From positions 1,371,501 through 1,435,500 of the forward strand of contig JBANDB010000019.1 in assembly GCA_037576215.1 (NCBI GenBank): a stretch of DNA of 64,000 nucleotides, read 5' to 3'. The position numbers and the translations under genes are program-made. How positions within the stretch are numbered: the stretch's first letter is position 1; each line of letters opens with the position of its first letter. The notes under the pieces were generated by a model. The model was given only the letters and a program-made list of their open reading frames with translations. It was not told where the DNA came from and did no database searches. This DNA comes from Armillaria gallica (taxonomy: Eukaryota; Basidiomycota; Agaricomycetes; Agaricales; Physalacriaceae). Of the stretch, positions 1-12,369 are shown in pieces.

Positions 1-216
1 GTACATCTTCTTGTCAAGAACGATTTCATCTTACGAAGACAGACTTTTTCTTCATAAAGATGTCCGATATTAGGATCAAGATGTAAATCCAGCATATAAA
101 CAGACAATAAACCGTGATGGTCCTCCTAGCATTGATTGACAATCTACCTTCTATTTCAATAGGATATTGAGCATGACGTAGAACTACTCAGAGATGTCCA
201 TCAATACATAGCTCCA

Positions 217-3100
217 TCAACTGATGACCATGCTACCATTGTCAGACTCAAAACCATCATCCTCACCAGGGTTCACAGAACCACCACTACAGTCCACATC
301 ATCCTGCACCTCATCCTCATCTTCTTCCCTGGAACTAACAGTTGATTCGTCACTATCACTGCCTTCCTCTGAGTCTGGCTTGGGAGGATCGGATCTGAAC
401 ACGACATCCTTGGCTTCCTCGATGAGATCTGGCGAAGCAGAGTGAGCCAATGTAGATATCTTACATTTCTTCTTGGAAGAACTTGTCTTGATGGCCTTCT
501 TGATATCAGCAAACAGGTCATTCCACTTATCTTCCTTCCATGACACCAGGGTTGCGAGGTATTGAGATACATGTTTCATCTTGACTGTCTTCTTCCTCAC
601 ATCCTTTCCGTATTTTAGACACTCAGCAGCACTTAGAGCATATTCTTTGGTTATATCATTGTAATTTTGATGCGAAAATGCAGGTGCGCTATTGTTGACA
701 AATGCACCGGTGGTCCACATAGAAACAGCACGTTCAACCTAGCTCCAGTGAGTACCATGATCAATAGAAGAAATTATGAGCTTCATACTGCCTGCGCTGT
801 AAGCATTAGCGCTCCCTTTGGGTATGGGATTGTAGATGTGTCGTCCATTGTGCCAGGCAGCGCCATGAAGTGAGCTTCTGCCATGACACGAATAATGAGC
901 TCATGATGGAACATGCTCTACAAATGCAATGAGCCCCACTCTGATCAACTGGAAAAGAACATGTACCCATCTCTTTGCTCCACCTGCTTTCACGTTCCAT
1001 CCCATCCAAATGAAAGGCGGTGTGGCCATAATACCCTTCCCTGGCAATGTCGGAGTCATAAGCCATGTCATATACTGCGAAATCAATTCAGGGGATGAAA
1101 GTGTCTCGCTATAATCCCTGATAAAAGCTTCCACCACTTTTTTGGCCTCGGTGCAAATTTCATGGCGGAAATCTGTCACCCGATAATTGGCCTAACAACT
1201 GACATATTAGCATGGGTATATTGGACAAATGAAACATACCAGGCCCATCCATGTGCCCCTCTCTGCAACAATATGTTGATCTGGCCCAAATTCCAGATTG
1301 ACAGCTTCTTGAACATTGTTTGAAGAAAGTGGTGACCACAGTGTTGTCGAGCATCCAAGTTTCTCACATAGGTAGGGAACGATTCGCTTGCCGAAGGCTT
1401 CCTGAGTCCCTGCCGGTAAGTCATTTGTTGTCCACTTTTTCCTTCCACTATGCGCTTGCGTGGCTGTTATGTTTGCTGGACCCTTCTTCGAAATTTTAAC
1501 TAGGTCCTAGTGAACATAGGTTAGGAGGCTCCTAGACTTAGCAAAGGGTGCATACAACTGTGGAAGTTCCTGACTGGCAAGCAGCTACATCACTGGTGGC
1601 TGGGACCTTGATGATGTCGACAAATTCTGGCTTGACATCCTCGTTGTCATCCACCATACCACCCGCTTGCACTAATGAATTGTTCTCTGCTTGACTTGCT
1701 CAAACATCTGTAACAGATATCATCATTGTAGTACAGGAGCTCTGAGTCATGCAATCTGGACATACCTTTCTTGCTACCCTTTTGCTTGGCCTTGATGTTT
1801 TTGTGTTCCCAGTTCTTCACTAAGGGGCCAGGTTTCGTCATACTCAGTGGTTCCATCTTCAGTTTAGGATTTTCAGCTTTGGACTTCGTGGTTTTCTTCT
1901 TCTTCTTTCGAGGTGGCTGTCCAGGCTTCGCAGGCTGGCTCACTGTTGCGATCTCAGCCTGCTCATCGTCGGAGACCAAACTGGTCAGAAGGTCAAGCTA
2001 TGTTCAAGTTCACAGTGCAACAGAGTAGAATACGTACACTGTTGCTGTCTCAGGCCCTTGAGAATCATCATGGATGGTATGCTTCTTGCGCTTGAGAGTG
2101 ACATGCTTGGGTGCTTGAAGAGTCTGGGTTGTTGAGGCAGGTAAATTCTGGGTCCGTACTGGCTGACTTGGCGTTCTGACCCCGTCGTTGGTGAATCGAG
2201 CGTTGGCAATGGAAGAACGAGCAGACACCTTCGCTGTTTTACCTGATTTGGCCACCTTAGCTGGTTGAATGTGATCCAGGTCTCGGTTTTCGCTTTCCCC
2301 AGAATGTGTGCTATCACGAGGTGGGACATAGTTGTCTGATTTATCACCAGAACCACCAGAGACCACGGGCTGTCCGCAAGAGATCTCAGCTTTAACCATG
2401 GTAAGCACATTGGGTGAGTTGGATGATATGGAAGGATTCTTACTTTGTTTGATAGTACTTGGTCATCTTTCATGCTCTGCCAGGCCAGCCTGAACTTCGT
2501 CCTCAAGCGACACCTCAATGGTGTTGACTACGTGCTCATGACTTGGTGTCAGACCAGAAGGTGCCTCAAGGTCTCTGACATTAATGTCTTGGGTTATTAC
2601 ACATGTTAGAGCATGCTTTCCAAGTGATAGACAAAGACTGACCTGATGAATTCTTTTTAGATACATCAACGTCGTCCTGTCCTGCACCTGGATGAGCCTC
2701 AATAGCATCCATGTTGACATCATTGGATATTACATGCACAGTAAGAATAGGCCTGACAAGTGATAGCAGCAGATGACTGACCTGGCGAAGATTTTTTAGA
2801 TGTACCTATACTCTTTTTCCCGGGGAAAAGCGGATGGTTCGCAGTCAATGCATGTTGGACATCCTCACAACGCAGCTTATCCTCAATGTCAGCGACGTTT
2901 ACCTTCTCCTTGTCCCTCTGTTCCTGTACCTGCACCTGCTCTTGCTTCTTCTGCGCCCGTTTGAGGATCTTCTGGCCAATGGGCTCCATATCGTCGGGAT
3001 TCTCCCAATCGTCAACAACACCAGGGTGCTGGCCTCTATTGCTAGTATGGAGCTGCATGCTGGGAGGCAGCGTCAGCTTTTTTTCAGTGCGGGGAGGCAT
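217..3100 (-). CDS. Hypothetical multi-exon gene divergent from the Plavaka transposase
   Basis: The gene starts at an ATG at 3100-3098 and runs leftward through several open stretches: 3100-2780, 2700-2463, 2408-2030, 1979-1770, 1448-1200, 1179-970, 900-790 and 750-217. The first part is hydrophilic, with a Gln/Glu/Lys-rich helical segment and a run of basic residues (RKKKKKTTKSK) at about 1900. The C-terminal part is more folded in character and ends in an acidic Asp/Glu/Ser-rich tail. Exons near 2780 and 2660 look like a tandem duplication: both end in a TSKKSSPG- or VSKKNSSG-like motif followed by a GTCAGT donor. I do not recognise the family. Its placement suggests a second protein of the transposon, perhaps a DNA-binding or transposition accessory factor, but that is inference. 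Exact splice sites are not resolved. Confidence 0.55.
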
Positions 3101-3238
3101 GTCGTGGAGTGGTGGAAAGAGTTGGCAGCTTACGGAGCTCCTGAGTGTCGTTCTGCATGGTTAATTTTTTTTCCTAAGTTAAATTTGTGTTTCATGCCGA
3201 CAGCTGGCATCCTCTTCCGCTCCACCACAGCCTTCGCG
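3101..3238. promoter_or_regulatory. Shared intergenic region between divergent transposon genes
   Basis: These 138 bp separate the ATG of the minus-strand partner gene from the proposed ATG of the transposase. Both promoters must lie here or inside the genes, so a bidirectional promoter is likely. It contains a T-rich tract near 3166. I see no clear TATA box. Confidence 0.4.
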
Positions 3239-6200
3239 ATGACCAGGTCTCTCAAGCAATGGACAATACCTTGTAAAAGCAAGGCTGCAGGATGTAGCCG
3301 CTATTTTTCTACACCGAATGGTGTTTCCATCCATCTCGCTTCATGCCCATTTTGCAAAGTGTCATTTGGTCCACCGGTTCAGCCTAGCCTCCATCGACTT
3401 CCATCTCATCCCCTACCACAGGAACAACCTGATCTCAGAACTCATACCAGCAGTGACGATGATGGCTCCTTTGATTGTGCAAGTCCCTCACAGTCGGAGG
3501 AGCAAATCATCCACAACGGCGAGCCTGGTGTTCCAAAAGAATTTATAGAGTATCATCCAGTGGTAAATGGTGCGCTATATATGAGTCTCTTAGTATGAGC
3601 AGAGCTGATCTTGACCTAGGTAAACTGTGTGATAAGGATGGCAATATCCTCCCAGATGGGGCACCCCCACCACCCTTCCTTTATGGCCCAACCGACGACT
3701 TTACACCCTATGAACATCGTGCAGCATTTGAGCTAGCTGATCTGGTCTATCACCGCAACCAGATGCCAGCTGGCCAGCTCAATGATCTTTTACAGATATG
3801 GTGTTCAACGATGCAGAACGGCACGGATCCTCCATTTGCCAACACAGATGATCTCTATCAAACCATTGATGCTACAACCATTGGCAGCATGCCCTGGGAG
3901 TCATTCACCATCTCGTACAGTGGTGACATGGGTCCTGGCGAACCTCCTTCTTGGAAGACAGCAGAATATGAGGTTTTTTATCGCAATCCCCATGCCATCT
4001 TACTGAATCAACTCAGCAATCAAGACTTTGCAGCGGAGATGGATTTTGCTCCCAAGCAAGTGACGGATGCTCAGGGAAAGCGCCATTATCAGGACTTCAT
4101 GTCAGGGAATTGGGCATGGAGACAGGCAGTATGTGTCTATTCTACCAAGTGTGCATTCCACCTAATTCTGATTTCAGGACCGTATCTCAGAAGAACTCCA
4201 AGTCGAGGATGTAACTTTCTGTCCGGTCATCTCAGGGAGTGATAAAACAACGGTTTCTGTCGCTACTGGTCAAAATGAATATTATCCATTTTACATATCC
4301 AATGGTATTATACATAATGGTGTCCGACGAGCACATCGAAATGGTGTCTTCCTCGCTGCATTTCTTTCTATTCTGAAAAGTATGTTCTTGATTTTTGGTC
4401 TTAAGGTTCCTTTCTAATCACATCTATCAGCAGACCGTGAGCATCATGATAGTCCAGAATTTCGCACCTTCCACCGCCAACTTTTCCATGGATCATTGCA
4501 GGAGATCTTTCAATCACTCTGCCCAGCAATGGAAACTCCCGAAGTCATTCGCTATGGTGATGGTCATTATCGTCGCACGATCTTTGGCTTAGGACCATAT
4601 ATTGCGGACTATCCTGAGCAGGCCTTGCTAGCCTGCATTGTACAAGGATGGTGTGCTAGGTAATGTCTTACTGTGTCTCGTATTCCTCTGCAATGTCTGA
4701 TAGCTTCTATTTGTAGGTGTACTGCTTTGCATTACGACCTTGATGGGCCTGGAGGGCGACATACCCATGAACATACAGTGGCGTGTTTTCGTGCGATGTC
4801 TTCCAAAGAAATGTGGGATGACTACAGCATTATTGATGGTATAATGGTACATATGAGCTCTTCATCGATCTCCTCACTAAGCTGATGTGCCCTGTCATCT
4901 TCACAGCCATTCACCTTGGGATTTCCTTGCACAGATATTCACAAAGTCCTATCACCAGATCTACTGCACTAAATCATCAAAGGGACTTTTAAGGATCACC
5001 TCGTTACATGGGTTGAGGATTACATCAAACAAGCCAATACTCCACAAGAAGCCGCTCGCATTTTTGCAGACATTGATCATTGGTCAGTTTGTTTATCCAT
5101 TAAGTCATCTATATGCAAGTTCTCACCTTCAGCTTGCAGCATTGCTGCTGTTCCACCATTTTCTGGGTTGCAACGTTTTCCTGAGGGACGTGGTTTCAAG
5201 CAATGGACGGGCGATGATTCTAAAGGTTTAATGAAGGTATGTGTATGATTCACATAGATGATCTTGACCTTATTTTTGTTGGGAACTTCCAGGTTTATCT
5301 GCCAGCAATTTTAGGATATGTACCCGAGCAGATGGTGCGAGCATTGGCCACATTCATGGAGTTCTGCTACCATGTTCGTCACTCAGTAATTGATGAAGAT
5401 GATCTCATCAAAATAGAAGCAGCTGTTGCTGCCTTCCACCACGAGAGGGAGATCTTTCATACAGTGGGAGTTTGGAAGGATGAGATCAGAAGCAATGGCA
5501 CCCATGTAGATGCATGTTCCCTTCCACGACAGCACTCCCTTTTGCACTATCATCACCTAATTCAAGAATTTGGTGCCCCGAATGGTCTGTGTTCTTCAAT
5601 CACAGAGTCGAAGCATATCAAGGCTGTCAAAGAGCCATGGCGATGCTCAAGTCGTTTTGAAGCCCTCGGACAAATGCTACTAATCAATGAACAGCTCGAT
5701 AAGCTAGCAGCAGCACGTGTGGACTTTAAAGTCTGAGGGATGCTGGACAACCCTCTTTTTGGCATGATGGGTGATTCTGGCCGGCCAGGAATGGACAGCA
5801 ACGAAGATGACGATGGTGATGCTGTCGAGGCCCCAGATGTTCTTGCAGAGGTGAAATTAGCTCGGACTCCAGGTACATTTACATCATATTTAGATGACTG
5901 TCTGCTTGCTGATTTGAACTTTTAGTGCCAGCTGCCAAAGCCCTGTGGAATCTCGCACTACTCGCAATTCGCCTTCACTTACCTCACTTGCCGGAGCTTG
6001 TTCAGTGCTTTCTCTATAAACAAACCTCCACAGAACACCATGACCTGCCTGAGGAGGTTGAGCTCCACCACTGTCCCCAGTATCATGGCAAAATCATTGT
6101 CTATCCCTCAGCAATTGTGACATTTTATGCCCCTAGTGATCTGTCAGGAATTGGGGGTATGTACCGGGAATGCATCTGTGCGATGACCTCATGGCGACGA

Positions 6201-6593
6201 GGTGCAGGACGTTACGATTGCATATTTTGCGAAGCAGATGGGGATAATGAGGGCTTCCATGCACTTCATGTTGCCTGCATGCTCCTTTTTTTCAGTCTTT
6301 GGCATGATGGGGTGCATTACCCATGTGCACTTGTGACTTGGTTCTCCCCAGTCGGTAATGAGCCTTGCCCAGACACTGGGCTATGGAAAGTCGAGCCAGA
6401 TATGGATGCAGCAGGAAAGCAGGTTATGTCAGTTATTCATCTTGATTGTATTCTTCGTGCAGCCCATCTGATTGGAGTAGCGGGAGAAGAATCAGTACTC
6501 AAGGGCTTCAAGCCCAGTGATAGTCTCGACCTATTTCCGTCTTTCTTTGTAAACAAATATGTAGACTATCATGCGCACGAAATTGCTTTTTGA
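3239..6593 (+). pseudogene. Plavaka transposase with two internal stop codons
   Basis: Nine exons join in phase: 3239-3569, 3620-4128, 4178-4379, 4434-4659, 4717-4846, 4907-5082, 5140-5236, 5293-5872 and 5926-6593, giving 973 codons, a normal length for the family. An N-terminal Cys/His finger (near 3270-3340) precedes the conserved core. Recognisable family blocks are KDGNILPDG, PPFANTDDLYQTID, HYQDFMSGNWAW, TGQNEYYPFYIS, GLGPYIADYPEQALLACIV, FGAPNGLCSSITESKHIKA and the C-terminal NKYVDYHAHEIAF. These identify a Plavaka transposase, a nuclear enzyme that cuts and inserts its own element. Two in-frame stops interrupt otherwise clean sequence: TAA at 4970-4972, where family members usually read Gln, and TGA at 5734-5736, probably once Arg. 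Both fit single C-to-T changes. The start at 3239 was chosen because it lies just upstream of the finger. Confidence 0.88.
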
Positions 6594-6815
6594 CATCTTG
6601 CAGTGGAACAGAAAACTTACCCGAAAAGTCTGGATTAATGATGTCATAGTCTGGAACCAGATATCTGGGAAGAACGTCATTCATGTGCCTTTCGGAAAGC
6701 CCCGGCGTATCTTTGGCAACGTTGCGTCTAGCTTCCTTCCTTATCTCTCACATTGATCCCTCCATGGATACAAAAACTGCGTCCATGAAAACCTGATGAT
6801 GTCTGAGAAACGCTG

Positions 6816-7382
6816 GTGGAGGCAGTTGAGTGCACGTCTTGCACTGAAATCCATAGGTGCTGGGAGCAGGTGCATAATACAAGCCTTAGCTTTATTCTTT
6901 TGTCGCTGATGTTTTGTGTCCATAGTGGACCTAGATATAATAGTATTCATGTTGAGATGTGCACTGTCTCCAGTCTTTTGTCTGACTCTCCCCTCCCTGA
7001 TGGTGTCTCCACCACAATCTCCACTGGTCCCACCACATATCCTCGCCATGAGGATGATATAATGCTTTTGAATGATCAGTTCTCTCTCTTTGGCAACACC
7101 GTCTTCATTTTCACACCTTCTGATCACCGTCAGCCACCTCTTAATTATATGCACATTCAGCACATCTCCTCAGCTGCGTTCTTCCTCATCCACACTCTTA
7201 CTGTGGCCAGCAGCTCCTGTCCCATTGATCCGAGATGCATCGATATAGCTAGGCTGAACCATCAGCTAGCGGAGATGGTGCAAAGCATGGAGTTTGTGGG
7301 ATCCCAGGTGGCTGTGCAGTTCAAGACGGTTGATGACATGGCTACTCTGGTCGAAGAGTCAGACGTACGAGTGGTTGTATGA
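6816..7382 (+). CDS. Hypothetical ORF downstream of the transposase
   Basis: An open frame of 188 codons begins about 220 bp after the transposase stop. It may continue through a splice near 7370 into a second frame (to 7530) with a hydrophobic Met/Gly-rich stretch. The translation has no stops, few low-complexity runs and a plausible helical segment near its end (IARLNHQLAEMVQSMEF). I do not recognise it. It may be a third gene of the element or a read-through of non-coding DNA, because the minus strand here is also open for 140 codons. Confidence 0.3.
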   Translation: MEAVECTSCTEIHRCWEQVHNTSLSFILLSLMFCVHSGPRYNSIHVEMCTVSSLLSDSPLPDGVSTTISTGPTTYPRHEDDIMLLNDQFSLFGNTVFIFTPSDHRQPPLNYMHIQHISSAAFFLIHTLTVASSSCPIDPRCIDIARLNHQLAEMVQSMEFVGSQVAVQFKTVDDMATLVEESDVRVVV

Positions 7383-7530
7383 GCAGTGGCAGCTCTGTTG
7401 GTTATGCATGGAGTGTGAGTTCAAGATGTCAGGCCTCCTATTCATGCAAGGCATGGGACTGGCTTTCATGGGCGGGGTTATCTATCATTTTTTGGGTATT
7501 TTCATGCAAAATATCATCACTGCTGTTTGA

Positions 7531-8940
7531 TTGAATTGAATGTAACATTTATGACAAGATGTGGAAAGGTAAATAGGGATCCATGAATACACCAAGACAT
7601 ATATTAGATTGAAAGACAGCCGAAGATCTCCAACAGAAGATTCAGACTTGGTGTCCAAGATTAAGACAGCGGAAGATTGGGAAATCAAGACCAAGCACAG
7701 CAAGATCAATTCTGGGTTTTCCTGATGTAAAGCGTTATCATTAAACCAGTAGACAGAGATGCTAGAAAGTATATGTAATGTTTAGGTGGATTTCAGTCAT
7801 CATTAACAAGTGTGGTTGTTGTATTTTGTGCAGAGATACAAAGTACTAGTAGGCGCTTCGAAATCTACTCCTACTACTCGTTATAGATTTTACTTGCTAG
7901 AGTGATACGTATGTCGATAACTACGCTTCACCCGTAGGTGGAAAAGCTCGTCCAGTTTGTATATGTCTGACTTCGAGTCCGAGTCTCCCTTTAAAAATGC
8001 AATCCTTTTTGCTTCTTGGAAAACTGCAACAGAATTGATGTATTCACTCATCCCATACCGCTGACACGCTTGAAAAGCGTTCACACGTGTAATTTCACGA
8101 AATGTATTAATACATACATTTTATAAAAGCTAGATACCGAGGAAATGAGATATACCTTAGAGCGCGATGTCCTAAGTGCAGGCAATGCAATACCTTGAGT
8201 GATGTTCGGTGGAGCGCATGGCTTAACTGTAGAGTGATACCAGAAGGGTCATGCTAAGTCTAAAGCCCCAGCACTTGACACTGAATATGCTGACAATGCA
8301 CAGAAGACGCGCGCTAAGAATAGAACCAGTGAAGCTCAGGAGATAATTGATACTTTGCGCAACCTTGATCTATGACGCACAAGGCACTGCCATGCCAGGA
8401 GCTAGCGCTCTAGACCTCAGAACATGTAGAATTGAAGTAAGACCGATGTCTCTGACTTTGGCCGATGTGCACGAGGCCTAGACTGAAAGCCAATGGTCCT
8501 AGAAGACCATGGAAATCACTAGAAGATATTATTACCATAAAGACGAGTTGCACTCTAGGCCACAACTCTGAGGAGATACTAGGCGACGTCAGTACGCGTG
8601 TATAGCGTGGCTAACCGATGTCGCGCAGCTGAGAGACCAGGATCTAGCCCCGAGCCAGAGCTCTGAGTAAGCGCCAAGCAATGGTGTGATTATGGCAACA
8701 TGCACGGGACCCAGGAAAGGAAGTTCCGCCAGCCAAGAGTTACTATTTAAGGTTGTATTAATATGTAGAGCGCATAGTATAAATACCGTAGTATAGTAAT
8801 AGTGTAGAAGTTTCAGACCCCCGTTGTAGTCGCGCGCAAGCCTCCAGCTTGACGCCCTAGCAGCAGGATTAGTTTGTAACTTCGAGTGAGAGAATAAACC
8901 TAGAATTGATATCATACCGAGTGAATTGAGTTGCGCGCGA
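7531..8940. other. No supported gene
   Basis: Only short ORFs without homology that I can recognise. A TATA-like motif near 8780 (TATAAATACC) and AATAAA near 8891 could be remains of a long terminal repeat, but no matching partner repeat or TG...CA ends were found. Confidence 0.4.
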
Positions 8941-8950
8941 GGCGTAGAAA

Positions 8951-8998
8951 GCTTAGCGGGGGACTTGCTTAGCAGGGGACTTGCCTAGCAGGGACTCG
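8951..8998 (+). repeat. Three tandem ~16-bp units
   Basis: The unit CTTAGCRGGGGACTTG is repeated three times with small changes (8952, 8968 and 8985 approximately). It lies just before the T-arm-like array and may be part of the same repetitive structure. Confidence 0.6.
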
Positions 8999-9104
8999 TG
9001 TATGGTTTGAGTGATTGGTTGACTGCGCTCTACCCTGAGAATAAGAGATATTGTGTCATTGTGGACGCGCTCTTGAGTTTTGAGGGTTTCTTGTGACGCG
9101 CGGT

Positions 9105-9515
9105 GTTACAGGTGGCAGAGGTTCAAACCCTTTGGTCTGATTAGCACACGCTTAGTTGGGTATACCATTCCGCAAGTGGCAGAGGTTCAAACCCTTTGGC
9201 TTGTCGGACGGTGTTTCTTGTGTGCGAGATACTACAGGCGGCAGAGGTTCAAACCCTTTGGTCTGATTAGTGTTCATACAGAGGCCTTCTTCTAACGTGC
9301 GGCGCTACAGGTGGCACAGGTTCAAACCCTGTGGTCTGATTAGTGCGCGCTTGAGGGTTCTCATTTCTGCAAGTGGCAGAGGTTCAAACCCTTTGGCTTG
9401 TCGGACGGGGTTTAGTTGGTTATTGTGTCTCTGGATCGGCATAGGTTCAAACCCTGTGGGTCTATGATTGGTTTTGGAAGCTTGAGTGCGTAGGTTCAAA
9501 TCCTGTGGCTTGAGT
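9105..9515 (+). repeat. Array of seven tRNA T-arm / B-box-like hairpins
   Basis: The 11-mer GGTTCAAACCC (last copy GGTTCAAATCC) occurs at 9120, 9184, 9246, 9319, 9381, 9444 and 9493, with spacings of 64, 62, 73, 62, 63 and 49 bp. It matches the RNA polymerase III B box, which in tRNAs forms the T arm. Each copy is flanked by bases that can pair as a 6-bp stem around a 7-base loop: CAGAGG with CCTTTG (copies 1, 2, 3, 5), CACAGG with CCTGTG (4), CATAGG with CCTGTG (6) and CGTAGG with CCTGTG (7). Copies 1, 3 and 4 share a CTGATTAG tail, while 2 and 5 share CTTGTCGGACGG. I found no anticodon arm or acceptor stem. A TATAAAAG sits downstream at 9704. Function unknown. Confidence 0.7.
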
Positions 9516-9550
9516 GGACGTTTTGTGAAGGGTTTCTGCTTAGAGCGCAA

Positions 9551-12369
9551 GCTTTGAGTCGTGTTTAGAGTGTGTTTAGGTTGTTGTGGTTACCTGTGTG
9601 TGACGCACGCGACTTATTGAGGGTTTTGTGGGTGTGTGGCGACGTATCGTGTATTGTAGTACACCTTGCCTTGAGGCCCGGCGACATTGGTCGCCCCTCT
9701 TGTTATAAAAGCCTTTGGACTTAGAGAGATCTAGATACGTGACGCGCGCTATTGCTATACGCGTGTATTGTATATTCTGAGAGTTTAGTTGTTTTGCTTC
9801 AATCTGCTTCTATCGCATAATATCCCCCCAAGAACTTGAGGGTTTGTGTGTGTAGTGTTGGGTGTGGGTGTGATCAGTGTCTTCGACACTGTTGCATTTC
9901 TAGCCTGCACGCACAGAGTCTCTTCACCGCTCTGCCAACTCCATCTCAATTACTTCCAGAGCATGCATTTTTCCTGATTCTTCTTCTGTGATAGTTCCCT
10001 AGAGGAAATGTTGAAAGGCCTCAATAAATGGAATATCGAAGTGAATTCACCTCGGATGCATCCCTCAAAATGCAACGATGTAGTCTGTCGCTGTATGCGA
10101 AATAGGACCACATGTTATGGAGGGAGGTATGCAGTGCAGATACGATTTTGCACCCTTTAGCAAACAACGATAGTAACTTGACTAGGTCCAGTGACAGAAT
10201 CTTTATGGACATTCTCCTCACTATTAGTAAGAGACGTGTTTAACAATGAGTGAATCGTACCTTGCGAAATGATGAAAGGCACATGAGTCTAGAACAGGTC
10301 GAAAAGTGTCAGTGTTGCAACTTTGACCACTTCACAGATCTTATAGCTTACTCGGATCCTGATATGGATGCATATACCCAATATGCGCCACAACATGATC
10401 ACACTTCCTGCGGCATGACTATTGCTTATGATGCGATATGATGTAGAACATTGATTGGCTGATTTACTTTTGAACGCAGGTGTCATAATGTTGCAATGAG
10501 GTCAAGCCCTTTTGGCATGGTTACTATAAGTCTCCAACTCGTGTGAAGTGTCATTCTGCTGTTGACTATCCTCAGAATGTTATCTCAGGCTGGTATACTG
10601 GAAATGATGGTGAAGCTGTTTGAACCCCACCGGCGATTCGGTGACACGCAACAAAGGATAAGTAGAGGGCAGGCACTCCTAAGTCTAAATTTAATGCTCC
10701 CCTCGGAAACATGGAGTATCCATACCTTATATATCAGGTCCGTTCTGACCGCCGACAGATGAATAAGGATCCTTGGACAAAGCTCCATGGTGGTATGATC
10801 TGTTTGTGCTTTTGTTTTTCAAATGCCTTTCAAGCACATCTATCACCTCAAGCTCAAGACCCAATCGTTTTACTCCACCCCACATGTAAGCCCTTGTGCG
10901 AGGCAGCACTGTGTGCCACCCACAAGAATGACTGCACTGATTCCATTGCTAGCTGGGATAATACCTCCACTCACCAGTCATTGCTTCGAGACAGATGCGG
11001 TCTTCTTCGGCATCTATACTGCCCAGCACCCTCCACATCAACATACTTGCAAATTGCCCATGTATGCTGAATCCCAGCACATTATTTTCTGTGAACCTGA
11101 CGGGGGTTCAAACATCAGTTGTCTTCTGCCCATGCCACGGGCACACTAAATGAATGGCAAGCACAACAATAACAAATAGGACAGCTACGGCGCCAGGCGA
11201 CTATAGAAGAAGCGGGGATAGTTCTACACAAAATGAGGGGTATGATAACTGGTAGGTCAGGATTGTGTGGTGGAGGGGAGGCCACGGCAGACCATTACCA
11301 GCAGGATATCGATGAGGAATCCGATCCCGACGTACAACGGTGGCAGATAATGTCGCTGTCTTGAGGACATGATGGATGACGCCAAGATGACAACAACATG
11401 ACCCCCAGTGCCCCCGCTGCAGCCACCGACCTTGTACAAACCCTATGTCCACCCAGCAAGGGTGAGTTTCACCCTCGTTTTCATTGCGCCCCCATTTTCA
11501 TTGTCATTGAGGATGACGCTTCCATAGGTTTCACCTCATGAGCTCGCTATATTGCCTCACGGTGATCTATTTGCAACCGCACCCACATGTAATATCAGCA
11601 CCTACCGTTAGTGCCCGGCTCCCAATTCTGAGTCTGTGCATCCGAGTATTATGATTCTTCCCATTGTGGGACACATCCCTGGTATTTGTTTGGCCTACGC
11701 CATCACCACTCATAGTCATAGTCTGCCCTTCTCGCAACCCAACTTCACCATGCACCTTCGACCATGTACCACATGACTATCATCAAATCCCGGCCCTGTT
11801 TTCAACACCGAGAATCTAACTTGATGTCTATTTATTGCCGTAAGTCTATTCCGATGCAGTTCACCGTCGCAGGCCCTGGATACAGCCTCTACTCATCTCT
11901 AAACGCATACAGCCGGCACAACAGGTGTCTTAGCACGTATTTCTGTATTGGATGCTGTGTGCCTGCCTTCGATGCCTACAAGGTATTACTACAAGCCTCC
12001 GGTATACTTACACTTTGTATCATTGTTATATATGTTCATTTGTATTTACTTATACTACTGGTGAATGCGATGCTAGCTAATTTAACTAGGAACGAATCAT
12101 GGGATGGGTGACTAGGATTTTGTTGATTAGCTTGTTTTTGTCACTACACTGCTGTACTTGCATTGGCTCACTTTTCTTCAAGCCTGCTATGCTAACTATA
12201 TCTAATCATGACTGATAACGCGTGCATTGTGTGAATGACATCATTACCACGAGTGATGCACACTTGATACACGCGACGGATTCTGCCAGACATGTGAGCT
12301 GATCCGCTGGTGGCATATTGTTATGTGATCGTGAGTCGTGACATCATAGTATCTGACCGTTTTGACTCT
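9551..12369. other. No supported gene
   Basis: Open frames here are short and overlap on both strands (for example 10823-11149 plus, 11764-12111 plus with a hydrophobic end). None shows a domain, credible exon structure or a paralogue elsewhere in the window. I see nothing that can be named. Confidence 0.4.

Larger units (their letters stand above)
217..7530. mobile_element. Plavaka-type DNA transposon, approximate extent
   Basis: The stretch holds a Plavaka transposase on the plus strand, a divergent gene on the minus strand starting 139 bp upstream of it, and a plus-strand ORF downstream. Plavaka elements are CACTA-like cut-and-paste transposons common in agaricomycetes. I could not identify terminal inverted repeats or a target-site duplication by eye, so the outer limits given are those of the outermost ORFs and not the true ends. 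The two stop codons in the transposase suggest that this copy no longer makes its own full-length enzyme. Confidence 0.65.

Noticed and set aside
2834..3238. Plus-strand ORF extending the transposase upstream to 2834
   Set aside because: The frame is open, but this part is the complement of exon 1 of the minus-strand partner gene. The Cys/His finger that belongs to the transposase begins only after 3239.
9105..9515. CRISPR-like array or tRNA gene cluster
   Set aside because: The repeats are regularly spaced, but the host is a eukaryote, the repeat core is the pol III B box, and the spacers are themselves similar. No copy has an anticodon arm or acceptor stem, so none is a tRNA.
8650..9900. 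Solo LTR of a retrotransposon
   Set aside because: TATA-like and AATAAA motifs and GACGCGCG words are suggestive, but I found no second LTR, no TG...CA ends and no target duplication.
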